Shown: positions 1 through 9,978, counted from the first letter of the stretch. The stretch: 64,000 nucleotides of DNA from Saccharibacillus sp. CPCC 101409 (GCF_030518235.1 NZ_JAULSA010000003.1:186001-250000); one strand, 5' to 3'. Notes: generated by a model not told the origin, from the sequence alone. Made by a program: numbers and translations.

Positions 1-3000
1 GCCGCCACCGTTTGATTCATCGAAGCGGTCGTTTCGCCGATGGATACTTCCAGTTCGATGTTTTGCAGATTCGCCTGGCCGCCGAGCGTGCGGGCCAGCG
101 CTTCGATATTGATTTCTTTGGCAGGGAGCGTATAAGAAGCTTTATTGGTCTGGAGAACGAGCGTCGCCGATTGATTTTCCATATTCTTGACGATCTGCCC
201 GTTCAGCTTGCCGACGATGACGTTCGAATCGAGCGTCACGGGAATCGTGACGACCGCTCCCGGTCCTTCCGCGTTCAGTCTGTCTTGAATCCTGGTCGAA
301 TCGACAGTGATCGCCGTGGTAGTTACCGTGCCGGCCGTCGTCGTACTGGCTGTGCCGGCATTCTCCTGCTTGCCGTTGACCAGAACGTTAACTGTTCCGG
401 TCGTCGACGTGCCGCCTGTCGTACCGGTAGACGTGCCGCCTGTCGTACCGGTAGATGTGCCGCCGGTACCGCCACCGCCGCCCGTATCTCCCGACGTCGG
501 CGGATTGCCCGTATTCGAGCCGCCGCCCGGAGCAGGCGGTTCTGCCACAACCACGGCCGCTGCCGTGCCGAACTTCAAGACCTTACCGTCGGCATCGACT
601 TCGGCGATTCCGATTAGATTCCCATTCGCTGCGGACACAAGCCCGCTGCTTGGCAGGGCGGAATAGCCGGTCAATTGACTTCCGACAATCGGCACAACCG
701 CTTGTCCACCCTTGAAGATGGTGTACATCAGCTTATGGCCCGAAGTCGGAGCCGGAGTGACGGCGATTCGCGTTCTGCCGTCGTTCTCCGCTCCGCTCGG
801 GTCGGTGGCGGTGACGGTCAGACCGCTTGCTGGAACATTCGGCGTATAGGTGAGCGATGCGGCCGGTCCGGCAGGCACAGGGCCGTCCGCCGCTATGCGT
901 ACCTTGACGTTATGGCTGCCGCTCAGGTTCGGTGCGTTGGTTCCGTCATAACGGATATAAGGGCCGTCGTCGACCGAAAATTCCATGTAGGTATCCAGGC
1001 CGACAATGGTATTATTCACATCGTCGGCGGTAACGCCCGGAGCCGGAGGCACCACGATGTTCGAGGCCAGGATGACCCGTTCGACAGGCACGGAAGCGAA
1101 GCTGTTCGCTGTGGCCTTGGTCCGAATGAAGTAAGTGTTCGGAGTCAGTCCGGTAATGGTCGATCCCGTTCCGCTTGTCCAGGAGAGATCGGCCGCTCGC
1201 TTGTATTCCATGTCGGACGTGACGTCGATCAACGTTCCGTCGTTATGATTCGCCAGCGTTTCATCCGTTTTGTCTACGCCAATCGGCGCCGCCTGACGAG
1301 TGGACAGAGACAGAGATTGAGCGGGACTTTCCTTGGTATAGATTCCGTCGCCCATCTTGACGATCTCGATCACGGTATTGATCCAGGCTTCTTCGATAAG
1401 CAGATTGCCGTTTGAATCCGTGGTGACGCTGATGCCGTTTACGGTGTAAGCGGCGTTGGCATTCAATCCGGTCAGTTGTTCCGTCGCATAATCGACGCTG
1501 CCTGCCGGAATGGATTCTGGCACGGCCATGAAGGCCCCTATCGTCAGTGAGATCGTCTCAGACACGAAGGCGGTAGAGCTTCCCTTCACCCGTACATAAT
1601 ACGTATCCGGTGCTAATCCGGTAAGGGTTGAACCGGTACCGCTTGTCCATGTCCCGTTCTCGCCACGCTTGTATTCCATCGTGGAGTCTACTCCGGCCAA
1701 CGTCCCATCCTGGGTATTGATCGCTGACTCGTCCGTCTTGACGATGTTGGATGGAACCGGCGGCCGCCCGGAGATTTGAAGGAACTGTTCCGCGCTGTTT
1801 GCCGTAGTTGAACCGTTGCCAGTCTTCATGATCCGCACTGTCGTATTGAACCAGGCATTGAGGATGGGAAGATTGCCGTCTGCATCTGTTATCACTGTGT
1901 CAAAGCCATTGATAACGTATACACTGTTGTGCGCCAGCCCTGTCAACTTTTCCGTCTCATAATCGATCTGGGCATTTGGCGTATTTTCCGGTGGAGCCAC
2001 AAAGGTCTTTATGGTCACCGAAGTCGCAGCGGAAGCGAACGTCGAGGCCGTTGCCCGGGTTCGGACCTCGTACGTATCCGGTGCGAGACCGGTCACGTCC
2101 GATCCCGTTCCGGCGCTCCATGTCCCATTGCTGCGTCTGTATTCCATAGCCGATGTGACGCCGGTCAATATCCCGTTATTGCCGTTGATGGATGTCTCAT
2201 CCTTCGCGCTGATTCCCGTCGGGACTGCCGGGCGGGAAGGGAGGACGATCGACTGTTCTTCGCTGTCTGTACTAGATGTGTTGTTGCCTTTCTTGACGAG
2301 TTTAATCGTATTGCCGAGCAGGGACTCTCCAATCGCCAAGCTGCCGTTTGGATCGGCTGTTACCCCTGTACCGTCTATAGTATACATGGCGAAAGGAATC
2401 AATCCGGTCAATCGTTCCGTCGCGTAATTAATGACCGCTGCCGGAGTTTGTTCTTGTGAAGATCCTACGTCGAATGCTTTTACTCTGATCGAGTAGTGAT
2501 AGTTGGGCAATTCCTGTTGATTCCAAATTCCGACACCGTTGGCATAACCGGAGAACAACCTGAATTCAGGGCCGTATTGAGTCTCAAAGTATCCCATCCC
2601 CGGGTCATAATCCTTTAGAGCGATTGGACCTGAATCCACTTTTTCGGTGGTAGATATCAGATTGCCCCAATCATCGTAATAAGTTAAATTCGCGTACCGC
2701 GTACCTTCATAAGCTTGGCCGGTTGCGTTCGCATTTTCTTCCCCGGCCTTGGATGCTGCGTCTATGCTGAGAGTCACGAAGCCGGAAAAGCTGCCGCTTT
2801 TATAAGGAGCCGTCACGCCATTCGTCATGGACCCCTGAATTGAGAATGTTTTGAGTTCAGTTGCGTTTCCGTCATAGATTCTGAGGCTGGTATTGCCCGA
2901 AGTATATCTATACGTTCCAAATAGAAAATTCCCGTTTGACAGCGATTCAAGAAATACTTCGGGTTTGCTGCTTCCGTCATTGATTTCCTTTGTCGTGATA

Positions 3001-3767
3001 AGTGATCCATCGTTATTGAAGAACTTTAGATAAACGCTATTTGAGGCTCCACCGGCGAGATAAGCCACTACATAATTGCCATTGCCCGCTTTAATCTGCG
3101 CCGTTCTTGAATCCGTAGTCTCAAGCAGAGTGTCATTTGTGACGGCAACGCCGCTAGGCGTGAAAATTCGGGTCGCCAGAGTGGCATTGTCATTTCGACG
3201 GTAGGAGAAGATGATGTTTCCGTTGGATAGTTCCGCGATCGTTACATATTCGGTGAGCTTAGGTGAGCTGGCCTGGTTGAAGGTATTGATTTTGGTTTGT
3301 TGCAAGACTTTGTTGCCGTTCTCGTCCAAAATCATAAAGTAGGCACCGGGTGCGCTTTCCGTAACCGTTCCTTGTGAGGGATTGCTTTGGAGCATGCTCT
3401 TATTGTATTCAATCAGAATCCGGCCGCTGCTGAGTGTCTTCATTCTGATTGCCATACTTTGATAACGAGTATCCATAAGCGGGTTAAGGCTCGTATTGCT
3501 GATTAGACTTCCGGCAGTATTATACACTTTCAAATTCTGGTAGGAGGAAGAGCCTGAAGGAGTGGTTAATACAGCGGTGCTGCCGTTGGGCAGCCCTTGT
3601 ATATCCTGCACGTAAAAACCTTGTCCCGACTGAACATCGGTCTGAATCACAAAGCTGCTCGTCTGATTAAACGGCGGTCCGGCGGCATACGCAGGAGCGG
3701 TCATTACGGGGATGAATGCGACCAGTAACATGAACGATAATCCGAGTTTTCCGAGCTTGTTGAACAT
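1..3767 (-). CDS. Large secreted surface protein, N-terminal part (C-terminus outside window)
   Basis: An open frame runs leftward from an ATG at 3767 to the window edge without a stop (over 1,250 residues). GGGAGG lies about 6 nt before the ATG. A signal peptide (KLGKL, a hydrophobic stretch, AYAA) covers residues 1-29. Residues about 30-430 have repeated short beta-type units (GLPNGSTAV, LSSGRILIEY, LSNGNIIFSY) that suggest a propeller. Three tandem units of about 153 residues follow (nt about 2440-1080), each with Y-TE-LTGL, MEY-R and TGLAPDTY-type motifs, as in bacterial Ig/Fn3-like modules. Then come a Gly/Thr/Ser-rich linker (nt about 540-395) and a domain resembling the region before SLH anchors in Paenibacillus S-layer proteins. 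I infer SLH domains beyond the edge. The substrate or partner is unknown. The plus-strand frames here are antisense shadows. Confidence 0.85.
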   Translation of the reverse strand, partial: MFNKLGKLGLSFMLLVAFIPVMTAPAYAAGPPFNQTSSFVIQTDVQSGQGFYVQDIQGLPNGSTAVLTTPSGSSSYQNLKVYNTAGSLISNTSLNPLMDTRYQSMAIRMKTLSSGRILIEYNKSMLQSNPSQGTVTESAPGAYFMILDENGNKVLQQTKINTFNQASSPKLTEYVTIAELSNGNIIFSYRRNDNATLATRIFTPSGVAVTNDTLLETTDSRTAQIKAGNGNYVVAYLAGGASNSVYLKFFNNDGSLITTKEINDGSSKPEVFLESLSNGNFLFGTYRYTSGNTSLRIYDGNATELKTFSIQGSMTNGVTAPYKSGSFSGFVTLSIDAASKAGEENANATGQAYEGTRYANLTYYDDWGNLISTTEKVDSGPIALKDYDPGMGYFETQYGPEFRLFSGYANGVGIWNQQELPNYHYSIRVKAFDVGSSQEQTPAAVINYATERLTGLIPFAMYTIDGTGVTADPNGSLAIGESLLGNTIKLVKKGNNTSSTDSEEQSIVLPSRPAVPTGISAKDETSINGNNGILTGVTSAMEYRRSNGTWSAGTGSDVTGLAPDTYEVRTRATASTFASAATSVTIKTFVAPPENTPNAQIDYETEKLTGLAHNSVYVINGFDTVITDADGNLPILNAWFNTTVRIMKTGNGSTTANSAEQFLQISGRPPVPSNIVKTDESAINTQDGTLAGVDSTMEYKRGENGTWTSGTGSTLTGLAPDTYYVRVKGSSTAFVSETISLTIGAFMAVPESIPAGSVDYATEQLTGLNANAAYTVNGISVTTDSNGNLLIEEAWINTVIEIVKMGDGIYTKESPAQSLSLSTRQAAPIGVDKTDETLANHNDGTLIDVTSDMEYKRAADLSWTSGTGSTITGLTPNTYFIRTKATANSFASVPVERVILASNIVVPPAPGVTADDVNNTIVGLDTYMEFSVDDGPYIRYDGTNAPNLSGSHNVKVRIAADGPVPAGPAASLTYTPNVPASGLTVTATDPSGAENDGRTRIAVTPAPTSGHKLMYTIFKGGQAVVPIVGSQLTGYSALPSSGLVSAANGNLIGIAEVDADGKVLKFGTAAAVVVAEPPAPGGGSNTGNPPTSGDTGGGGGTGGTSTGTTGGTSTGTTGGTSTTGTVNVLVNGKQENAGTASTTTAGTVTTTAITVDSTRIQDRLNAEGPGAVVTIPVTLDSNVIVGKLNGQIVKNMENQSATLVLQTNKASYTLPAKEINIEALARTLGGQANLQNIELEVSIGETTASMNQTVA

Positions 3768-3940
3768 AGGTTGCCTCCCGTCTCATAATTCGATACTTTG
3801 CTATTTTCGCAAAAAAAGGCCAGGGATTGACATGCAGGTTGCAAAGCAAAAAAATGGGATAAAGAAGGTACAGAGACATTCGATGAGGAAAACTGAGCGA
3901 AGTGTTAAAAAATGTAATATATCTTTTTTTCAACAGTAAA

Positions 3941-3987
3941 AATCCCGCTGAAACAGAATGAGCTTCTGTTTCGGCAGGATTTTTTTG
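3941..3987. terminator. Bidirectional intrinsic terminator
   Basis: An 18-bp stem (3941-3958 with 3964-3981, two G-U wobbles) has a 5-nt loop. T runs lie on both sides (TTTTTTT to the right, TTTTT when read leftward). It lies just after the stop of the minus-strand permease gene at 4019 and would end the importer operon before the surface-protein gene. Confidence 0.85.
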
Positions 3988-4018
3988 AGAAAAGCTATCC
4001 GGAATGTGGCAAAGCGCC

Positions 4019-4921
4019 TTACCCCTTGATCGACCCCACATACACGCCCTTTACAAAATACTTTTGCAGGAACGGATATACGACCAGGATCGGGAGCGTC
4101 GAGACGACGATGGTGCAGTATTTGACCAGTTCGCGGTAGGCGGTGGCGCTGCCCGCGCTGTCGATCACGACGCCGCCGGCGCTGCCCATGGTGGCCGCGC
4201 TGGTGTCGTTGGCGACGAGGATTTCTTTCAATAAGAGCTGGAGCGGGAACTTGACGCGGTCCTGGAGCAGGACCATCGCATTGAACCAGGAGTTCCAGTT
4301 GCCGACCAGGTAGTACAGGAAGATAACGGCCAGCGTCGCTTTGGACAGCGGGATAATGACGCTGAGCAGGATGCGCGCCTGGCTCGCTCCGTCGATCGTC
4401 GCGGCTTCTTCCAGCTCCTGCGGCAGCGCCTGGAAGCCGGTGCGCAGGATAATCATGTTCCAGGTGTTGATCGCGCCCGGAAGCACCATCGCCCAGATAT
4501 TGTTGTACAGGCCGATGTCTTTCATCAGCAGGAACCACGGAATCAGGCCGCCGCCGAAGAACATGGTAATGGTGATGAGGATCATGATGTACTTTTTGAA
4601 GAACAGCTCGCGGCGGGACAGCACATAAGCGCCCATGATCGTCATGACCATATTGATTGCCGTGCCGAGTCCCACGTAGAGCAGCGTGTTGCCGTAGCCG
4701 ACGAGCAGGGCGTTGTCCCGGAAGATCAGCTTGTAGCCGTCCAGCGTGAAGCCGAGCGGGGACAGCAGCAGTCCTTTGTGCGCGACCAACTGCCCCGGAT
4801 TGCTCATGGAGGCGAACAGGATATGCACGATCGGATACAGGCAGATCAGAGTCAGAACGGTGAGCAGCAGATAGATCGCGCCGTCGAACAGCCGGTTGCC
4901 CAGCGATTTGTATTGGACCAT
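4019..4921 (-). CDS. Carbohydrate ABC transporter permease, LplC/YtcP type
   Basis: This 300-residue inner-membrane permease of the binding-protein-dependent sugar family has several hydrophobic segments. The EAA loop is visible as EELEEAATIDGA at about residues 190-200, the site that contacts the ATPase. It would form the channel with the permease at 4941-5900 and take substrate from the lipoprotein at 6079-7815. GGGGAGG lies 9 nt before the ATG at 4921, and only 19 nt separate it from the upstream permease, so the two are co-transcribed. No ATPase gene is present, which is usual for LplABC-type importers that share an MsmX-like ATPase. The substrate is not certain; the GH43 neighbours suggest an arabinose- or xylose-containing oligosaccharide. 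Confidence 0.93.
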   Translation of the reverse strand: MVQYKSLGNRLFDGAIYLLLTVLTLICLYPIVHILFASMSNPGQLVAHKGLLLSPLGFTLDGYKLIFRDNALLVGYGNTLLYVGLGTAINMVMTIMGAYVLSRRELFFKKYIMILITITMFFGGGLIPWFLLMKDIGLYNNIWAMVLPGAINTWNMIILRTGFQALPQELEEAATIDGASQARILLSVIIPLSKATLAVIFLYYLVGNWNSWFNAMVLLQDRVKFPLQLLLKEILVANDTSAATMGSAGGVVIDSAGSATAYRELVKYCTIVVSTLPILVVYPFLQKYFVKGVYVGSIKG

Positions 4922-4940
4922 TTTGTCATTCCTCCCCTTC

Positions 4941-5900
4941 CTACCATAAGCTGACTTCGGATTTGCGTCTGGCGATACTGTTGGTCATCCACAGCAGGCC
5001 GAAGTTGATCACGGCGCTGAACAATCCGACGGCCGTCGAATAGCTCAGGCTGGCTTCGCGCAGACCGCGGCGGTAGACGTAGGACGCGATAACGTCGGCC
5101 GTGTCGTACGTGAGCGGGTTGTACAGCAGGATGATTTTTTCGTAACCGGAAGCCATCAGGCCGCCGACCGCGAAGATGAACAAAATGACGATGGTAGGCG
5201 TAATCTGCGGCAGCGTGACGTGCCACATTTTCTGCAGCCGGTTCGCTCCGTCCATATCCGCCGCTTCGTACAGCGACGTATCGATCGAGCCCATCGCAGC
5301 CAGGTAGATAATACTTTCCCAGCCGATGCTCTGCCAGATGCCGGAGAAGACGTAAAGCGGCCGGAACATCGAAGAATAGCCGAGCAGGGACGAATATTCT
5401 TTGCCCGTAATCCACTGCAGCGCCTGCGTGATAATGCCTTCGTCGGCCGTGAAGATATGGATCATGCCGGCCACGACGACGAGCGAGATAAAGTGCGGCA
5501 TATACGTGATCGTCTGCACGGTGCGTTTGAACATTTTATTGCGGATTTCGTTCAGCAGCAGCGCCAGGATGATCGGGGCCGTAAAGCCGAAGCCGATTCC
5601 CCACAGGTTCAGCAGCAGGGTGTTCTTGATGACGCGCCAGAAGTACGGTCCCTGAAAAAAGTCGACGAAGTGCTTCATGCCCACCCAGGGGCTGTCGGCG
5701 AAGCCGAGCAAAGGCTTGTAATCTTTGAACGCGATCAGTACGCCCCACATCGGTCCGTAGCAGAAAACGATAAACCAGACGAGGACCGGAATAGCGAGTA
5801 AATAAGGAAACCAGTTTTTACGAACGTCTTTCTTGATGACCATCGCGGTGTTCGGACGTTCGGAGACGGCTATCTTTTTGTTTTTCCGCAGCGTAAGCAC
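4941..5900 (-). CDS. Sugar ABC transporter permease, LplB type
   Basis: A 319-residue polytopic permease with a charged N-terminus, a hydrophobic segment after NWFPYLLAIPVLVWF, and an EAA loop (YEAADMDGANRLQKMW) typical of LplB-type permeases. The chosen start is GTG at 5900, 7 nt after AGGTGA; no ATG fits a ribosome site better. It pairs with the permease downstream on the same transcript and with the lipoprotein upstream. Together they would import an oligosaccharide, energised by an ATPase encoded elsewhere. Confidence 0.93.
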   Translation of the reverse strand: MLTLRKNKKIAVSERPNTAMVIKKDVRKNWFPYLLAIPVLVWFIVFCYGPMWGVLIAFKDYKPLLGFADSPWVGMKHFVDFFQGPYFWRVIKNTLLLNLWGIGFGFTAPIILALLLNEIRNKMFKRTVQTITYMPHFISLVVVAGMIHIFTADEGIITQALQWITGKEYSSLLGYSSMFRPLYVFSGIWQSIGWESIIYLAAMGSIDTSLYEAADMDGANRLQKMWHVTLPQITPTIVILFIFAVGGLMASGYEKIILLYNPLTYDTADVIASYVYRRGLREASLSYSTAVGLFSAVINFGLLWMTNSIARRKSEVSLW

Positions 5901-6078
5901 CAGTCAGTCACCTCCCCGTAAATTCTCTTTCGTGCGATCAATCCGATTATGCGCCGTGGATTGCGCGCAAAACGCGAATCGGTCCGATCCGTCCCGGGAA
6001 GCTTGAGCTTTCCGGAGACGGGCAGGAACCGATGCGTGTGCGAACTTTTTTTGGCTTATGCAGGTTTGAGACTGCGGA

Positions 6079-7815
6079 TTAACGCTGGTTGTAACGGTCG
6101 AGCGCCGCCTGGTGCAGGCTCAGGAACTCGTCGAGACCCATCTTCTGCGCTTCCTGGAGGAACTTGTCGTACGAATCCACCGGCATCTCGCCCATGATGA
6201 TCTTGGCGAAATATTCGCTGCGCAGCGTGGCCAGCTGGTTGCCGAGTTCCGCTTCGCGGGAAGCTTCCGCCTGGGTGAACGTGATCGGAGGCATGGTCAT
6301 GCTCGAATCCATTTCTTCCGTCCAGGTCTTGCGGATATCGCCGGAGTAGCTGCCTTCGGCCACGATGAGCGGGTTGGAGTTATGCTCGTCGCGGATATCC
6401 GGCCAGCTGTGCATGCGGTATTTGTGCAGCGTCGTCGCGACCGGCTGTCCTTCCGGATCTTTGTAGATGTAGCTGTCGGCCGGGAAGTACGGTTTGCCGT
6501 CTTTGTCGATCAGGTGGACGCTGCCGTATTCGCCGTAGTTCAGCAGTTCCCAGCCTTTCTTGCTGAAGCCGAAGTCGAGGAACGCCATCGCCGCTTCCAC
6601 GTTCTTGGCCTGCGTCGTGATCGCCGCGCTGGTGCCGGCTCTCATGAAGTTCTTGTAGCTGACCTGCGGCTGGTCGCCTTCGTTCAGTACCGGGTTCGGC
6701 GCGCCGACGAAGTCGATATCGTTCTGCTGTTTCCAGTAGCTCCACATGGTGTCCGGGGAGTCCATCATGGCCGCCGTTTTATCCGAGATGGCGGTCGCCA
6801 TGCGCTGGTTGAAGTCCGCTGTCGCCCAGTCGCGGTTCAGCAGGCCTTCTTTGTTCCACTGCTGCATCGTGGTCAGGTATTCTTTGGCCTGCGGCTGGGC
6901 CGGGCCCCACTGCACTTTGCCGTCTTTGTCAATGAACGTCCAATCCCATACGCCGTAAGCGCCGTTCAGGATGCCGGTGAAGATCTGGCCGTACGTCGAA
7001 CCGTAGTTGAGCGGTTCGGAGTAGCCGACTTCTTTGGCTTTGGTCAGGAAGGTATGCCACTCGTCGACCGTGGTCGGCACGTCCAGCCCTGTTTTCTCCA
7101 GCGCTTCTTTCTTGATCAGCATGCCGAACCACATCCATTCGGAATACGGCGCGATGCCGTGAATGCCCAGCAGTTTGCCGTCGTCGGTGACGGTCGTTTT
7201 GCGGCGCATTTCGTCCGAGTTGCGCCATGCGTTGTAGTTCGGGGCGTTCTTCTCGATCAGGTCGGTCAGGTCGAGGAAAGCGCCGTCGTTGAGGCCCGCT
7301 TCGAGCCCGCCCGGGTAACGGCCCGGATCGATGATAATGTCCGGCAGTTCGCCCGAGGAGATCATCAGGGTAAAGGCATCCGCTTCCTGGCCGACCGGCG
7401 GCGTGATGAAGTTGACTTTGATGCCCGTCAGCTTCTCCACCTGATCCTGCACGACCTGTTTGTTCATGTCCGGCACGTTGGTGTTGGCCGGCATCCAGAC
7501 GTCGAGCGTAACATCTTCCTTGAACGGATACGCCGAGTAGTCGCTCGGGATCGTTTGGTCGAAGATATCGCCCAGATATGTATCGTTGAGCGTGTTGTTG
7601 ACTTCGTCGAGCTGTTCCTGCGTCGGTTTCTCGTTGCCGCGGATATCGCCGCTGATATCGGTAAACGCAACCTGCTCGACTTTGCCGGTGGCTTCCGGGT
7701 CCGTCTTGGCGGTTTCTTCGGTCTTGCTTCCGCCGCTGCTGCACGCCGTCGAAACGACAAGTACCGATACCGCTGCCAGACTGCACACGCGCTTCGCGAA
7801 TTTTTTCATTTCCAT
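6079..7815 (-). CDS. Extracellular solute-binding lipoprotein, LplA type
   Basis: A 578-residue lipoprotein. The signal peptide ends at lipobox STAC (Cys25), followed by a Ser/Gly/Lys linker. The rest has the features of long Paenibacillus LplA-like binding proteins, for example DVWMPANTNVPDMNK, the DIIIDPGRYPGG region and the C-terminal DSYDKFLQEAQKMGLDEFL. It should bind an oligosaccharide outside the membrane and deliver it to the two permeases. AGGGGG lies 6 nt before the ATG. A cre-like box lies 41 nt upstream of the start (7856-7869), so carbon-catabolite control by CcpA is likely. The gap to the next gene (178 nt) is larger than between the permeases, allowing the common higher expression of the binding protein. 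Confidence 0.93.
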   Translation of the reverse strand: MEMKKFAKRVCSLAAVSVLVVSTACSSGGSKTEETAKTDPEATGKVEQVAFTDISGDIRGNEKPTQEQLDEVNNTLNDTYLGDIFDQTIPSDYSAYPFKEDVTLDVWMPANTNVPDMNKQVVQDQVEKLTGIKVNFITPPVGQEADAFTLMISSGELPDIIIDPGRYPGGLEAGLNDGAFLDLTDLIEKNAPNYNAWRNSDEMRRKTTVTDDGKLLGIHGIAPYSEWMWFGMLIKKEALEKTGLDVPTTVDEWHTFLTKAKEVGYSEPLNYGSTYGQIFTGILNGAYGVWDWTFIDKDGKVQWGPAQPQAKEYLTTMQQWNKEGLLNRDWATADFNQRMATAISDKTAAMMDSPDTMWSYWKQQNDIDFVGAPNPVLNEGDQPQVSYKNFMRAGTSAAITTQAKNVEAAMAFLDFGFSKKGWELLNYGEYGSVHLIDKDGKPYFPADSYIYKDPEGQPVATTLHKYRMHSWPDIRDEHNSNPLIVAEGSYSGDIRKTWTEEMDSSMTMPPITFTQAEASREAELGNQLATLRSEYFAKIIMGEMPVDSYDKFLQEAQKMGLDEFLSLHQAALDRYNQR

Positions 7816-7855
7816 GTCGATCCCCCTGCTCTCTTTAGTTTATTGTCTGTTTAAA

Positions 7856-7869
7856 TGGTAACGCTTTCA
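7856..7869 (-). promoter_or_regulatory. cre-like CcpA operator upstream of binding-protein gene
   Basis: Read on the minus strand, TGAAAGCGTTACCA matches the cre consensus TGWAANCGNTNWCA at every defined position but one. It sits 41-54 nt before the lipoprotein start. The sequence match is direct; CcpA control is inferred. Confidence 0.6.
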
Positions 7870-7944
7870 TCCAACACCCGCAATTGACGGATTTTCCGGT
7901 CTTATGGACAAATTTTTGGATGTGCCCGATAGCGGGCGCTCGTC

Positions 7945-8898
7945 CTACTCGCCGGAAGGGAGCGGAATCGGATGTTCGTCGCCCACAGGCGAGCCGAAGT
8001 CCGGCGTTCCGTCGGCTTTCCAGCCGAACGGCTGAATGCGCGTCGCGCGCAGCGAAGTGTCTTCGCCGGGAGCGGACAGCGCGTGATACACGATCCAATC
8101 TTCCGTGCCGTCCGGGGAAACGGTGAAGCTGTTGTGCCCGGTGGCGAACACTTTCTCTTCGACGTTCTTGCGGAAAACCGGCTGCTCCGACTTGGTCCAG
8201 GAAGACGCCAGCATCGGATCGGCGTTCTCGTCCATCGTCAGCATGCCGAGCGCGTAATCTTCGGACCAGGTGGTGCTGGCCGAGTAGACCATGAACAAGC
8301 GACCGCTGCGATACAGTATAACCGGGCCTTCGTTGATCGCCATGCCGCCCTGCTTCTCCCAGTCCAGCGTCGGCGCCGTCAGCAGCACCTGTTCGCCGGT
8401 GATCGTGTACGGGTTGGTCATGCGCATGATGTAGACCGCCGAACCGTAATCCGGGAAATTGCCGTAGCCGGCGTACAGGAAGTAAAGCTGTCCGCGATGC
8501 TTCAGCACCGAGCCGTCGAGTCCCGGAGACGGCGTCGGGAGCGCGCCCCGCCATGTCCATTCTCCGTCCAGCGGGTTGGCGTGTTCGTTCTCGAGCACGC
8601 ACACCTGGCGGGTGTCGTCGCCTCCGCCGTCGTTGGCGGTGTAGTAGATGTACCATTTGCCGTCCAGGTAATGGATCTCCGGCGCCCACAAGTTGTGGCT
8701 GTGGCGTCCGCCCGGTTCCGGCGCCCAGATCGTTTTGCGTTCGCCGTCCGCGATTTCCGTCAGGCGCGCCGAGCGTACAAGATCCAGCCGGCTGCCCAGC
8801 GTACACATGAAGTAGTAATAGCCGTCGGTGTGCCGATAAACCCAGGGATCGGCCGATTTTGCGGCCACCGGGTTGCGAAACGTTAAGCTGTTCGTCAT
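7945..8898 (-). CDS. Glycoside hydrolase family 43 protein
   Basis: A 317-residue single-domain five-bladed beta-propeller glycosidase. The three acids expected of GH43 are in place: Asp17 (ADPWVY, general base), Asp128 (GLDGSV, pKa modulator) and Glu190 (INEGPV, general acid). There is no signal peptide, so it should act in the cytoplasm on imported oligosaccharides, most likely as an alpha-L-arabinofuranosidase or beta-xylosidase; the exact substrate cannot be read from sequence. AAGGAG precedes the ATG at 8898. It lies between the AraC regulator and the importer, all in the same direction, which points to one sugar-utilisation locus. Confidence 0.93.
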   Translation of the reverse strand: MTNSLTFRNPVAAKSADPWVYRHTDGYYYFMCTLGSRLDLVRSARLTEIADGERKTIWAPEPGGRHSHNLWAPEIHYLDGKWYIYYTANDGGGDDTRQVCVLENEHANPLDGEWTWRGALPTPSPGLDGSVLKHRGQLYFLYAGYGNFPDYGSAVYIMRMTNPYTITGEQVLLTAPTLDWEKQGGMAINEGPVILYRSGRLFMVYSASTTWSEDYALGMLTMDENADPMLASSWTKSEQPVFRKNVEEKVFATGHNSFTVSPDGTEDWIVYHALSAPGEDTSLRATRIQPFGWKADGTPDFGSPVGDEHPIPLPSGE

Positions 8899-9076
8899 TT
8901 GCGTACTCCTTTTGCCCTCTAATCATTCCGTCCACGAACGCGGCCGCCGCATCTCGGCGAAGCGCTTCGTGACCGGGTGTACGTTTATTATCAAAGAAGA
9001 AGCAGCGTCAAGCAATTATGAAAACGCTTCATTTCCATCCCGAAAAGGCACAGACTTCAAGCGGTTTCGACGGTCG

Positions 9077-9105
9077 AAAAAAAGAACCGCCCATTGGGCG
9101 GTTCC
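9077..9105 (-). terminator. Intrinsic terminator of the AraC gene
   Basis: A hairpin with GAACCGCCC (9084-9092) and GGGCGGTTC (9096-9104), followed leftward by seven T residues on the minus strand. It lies just after the regulator stop at 9118, so the GH43 gene downstream needs its own promoter. Confidence 0.88.
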
Positions 9106-9117
9106 GGGAATTTCGGA

Positions 9118-9978
9118 TCAAGAGTGGCTTTTGAGGCGCCATTCGAGCGGCGTCACGCCGGCCGACTTGACGAAGAAATCGTAAAAGCGGCTCGACGACG
9201 TGAAGCCGACTTCGGATGAGATGGTTTCGATCGCTTTGTCGGTCTGCTGAAGCAGCCGCTTGGCCTCCATCAGCCGCAGATTGATAATGTACTGCTTCGG
9301 GGAAATGCCCATCGCTTCGGTGAACTTTTTGCGCAGATTGCTCTCGGACAGAAAATGCCGGGCGGCCAGTTCCCCGACCGTAATGCCGGTGTAATAGCGG
9401 GCGTGGATTTCTTTCAATACTTCCTGGATCAGTCCCTGGTCTTTGGAGCCGCCCGCGGGCGCTTCTTCGGTGAGGCTGCGCTGAAACAGCAGCAGCGTCG
9501 TCTCCAGGGCGAGGCGCATTAAATGATACGAATCGATATCTTTGCGGCCCGAGCGCCATTCCAACTCCAGCCGGGACAGGCTCGTTTCGGCCCACTTGAG
9601 TTCTTCCGGGTCCAGATGGGCGTGATGGATACGGCCGTTCTCGTGCTCGGGCCCGTGCAGCAGATACCGGCTGTGCACCGGAAGCCGCTCGTGACGAAAA
9701 TGCACGGAGATCCCCTGCCACGGAACGGTGCACACAAAGCCGTGGTGCAGGCCGGGCGGAATCATGATAAGGTCGCCCGCGGCCACTTTGATATTCTGCT
9801 CGGGCGAGCTGTAGTAACCCTGTCCTTCCAGAATCAGCGTCAGCTCGTCGTATTCGTGCGAATGCGACATAAAGAGTCCCGAATTGGACATAAAGGCGCT
9901 GTCTTCCGTTTCGAAAGTAAAAGTATGAGGTTTGAATCGTTCGATACTGGCTATAATCTTCATTTCCTCGTTTTCCAT
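9118..9978 (-). CDS. AraC-family transcriptional regulator with cupin sensor
   Basis: A 286-residue regulator. The N-terminal half is a cupin-type effector domain (SHSHEYDELTLILEGQGYY, AAGDLIMIPPGLHHG at about residues 35-75). The C-terminal 100 residues carry two AraC helix-turn-helix motifs (ITVGELAARHFLSESNLRKKF and AIETISSEVGFTSSSRFYDFFVKSAGVTP). I chose ATG at 9978 because AGAGG lies 9 nt before it; an in-frame TTG at 9987 abuts the ribosome site. It probably senses a sugar and activates the adjacent GH43 and importer genes. The terminator at 9077-9105 separates it from GH43. Confidence 0.92.
   Translation of the reverse strand: MENEEMKIIASIERFKPHTFTFETEDSAFMSNSGLFMSHSHEYDELTLILEGQGYYSSPEQNIKVAAGDLIMIPPGLHHGFVCTVPWQGISVHFRHERLPVHSRYLLHGPEHENGRIHHAHLDPEELKWAETSLSRLELEWRSGRKDIDSYHLMRLALETTLLLFQRSLTEEAPAGGSKDQGLIQEVLKEIHARYYTGITVGELAARHFLSESNLRKKFTEAMGISPKQYIINLRLMEAKRLLQQTDKAIETISSEVGFTSSSRFYDFFVKSAGVTPLEWRLKSHS

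Noticed and set aside
6112-7854. Long plus-strand open frame of 580 codons
   Set aside because: It is exactly antisense to the binding lipoprotein, is Arg/Val/His-rich, has no family motif and no ribosome site. It is a by-product of GC-rich codon bias.
9017-9032. cre box upstream of the first GH43
   Set aside because: TGAAAACGCTTCA lacks one base of the cre spacing and fits the consensus poorly on both strands.
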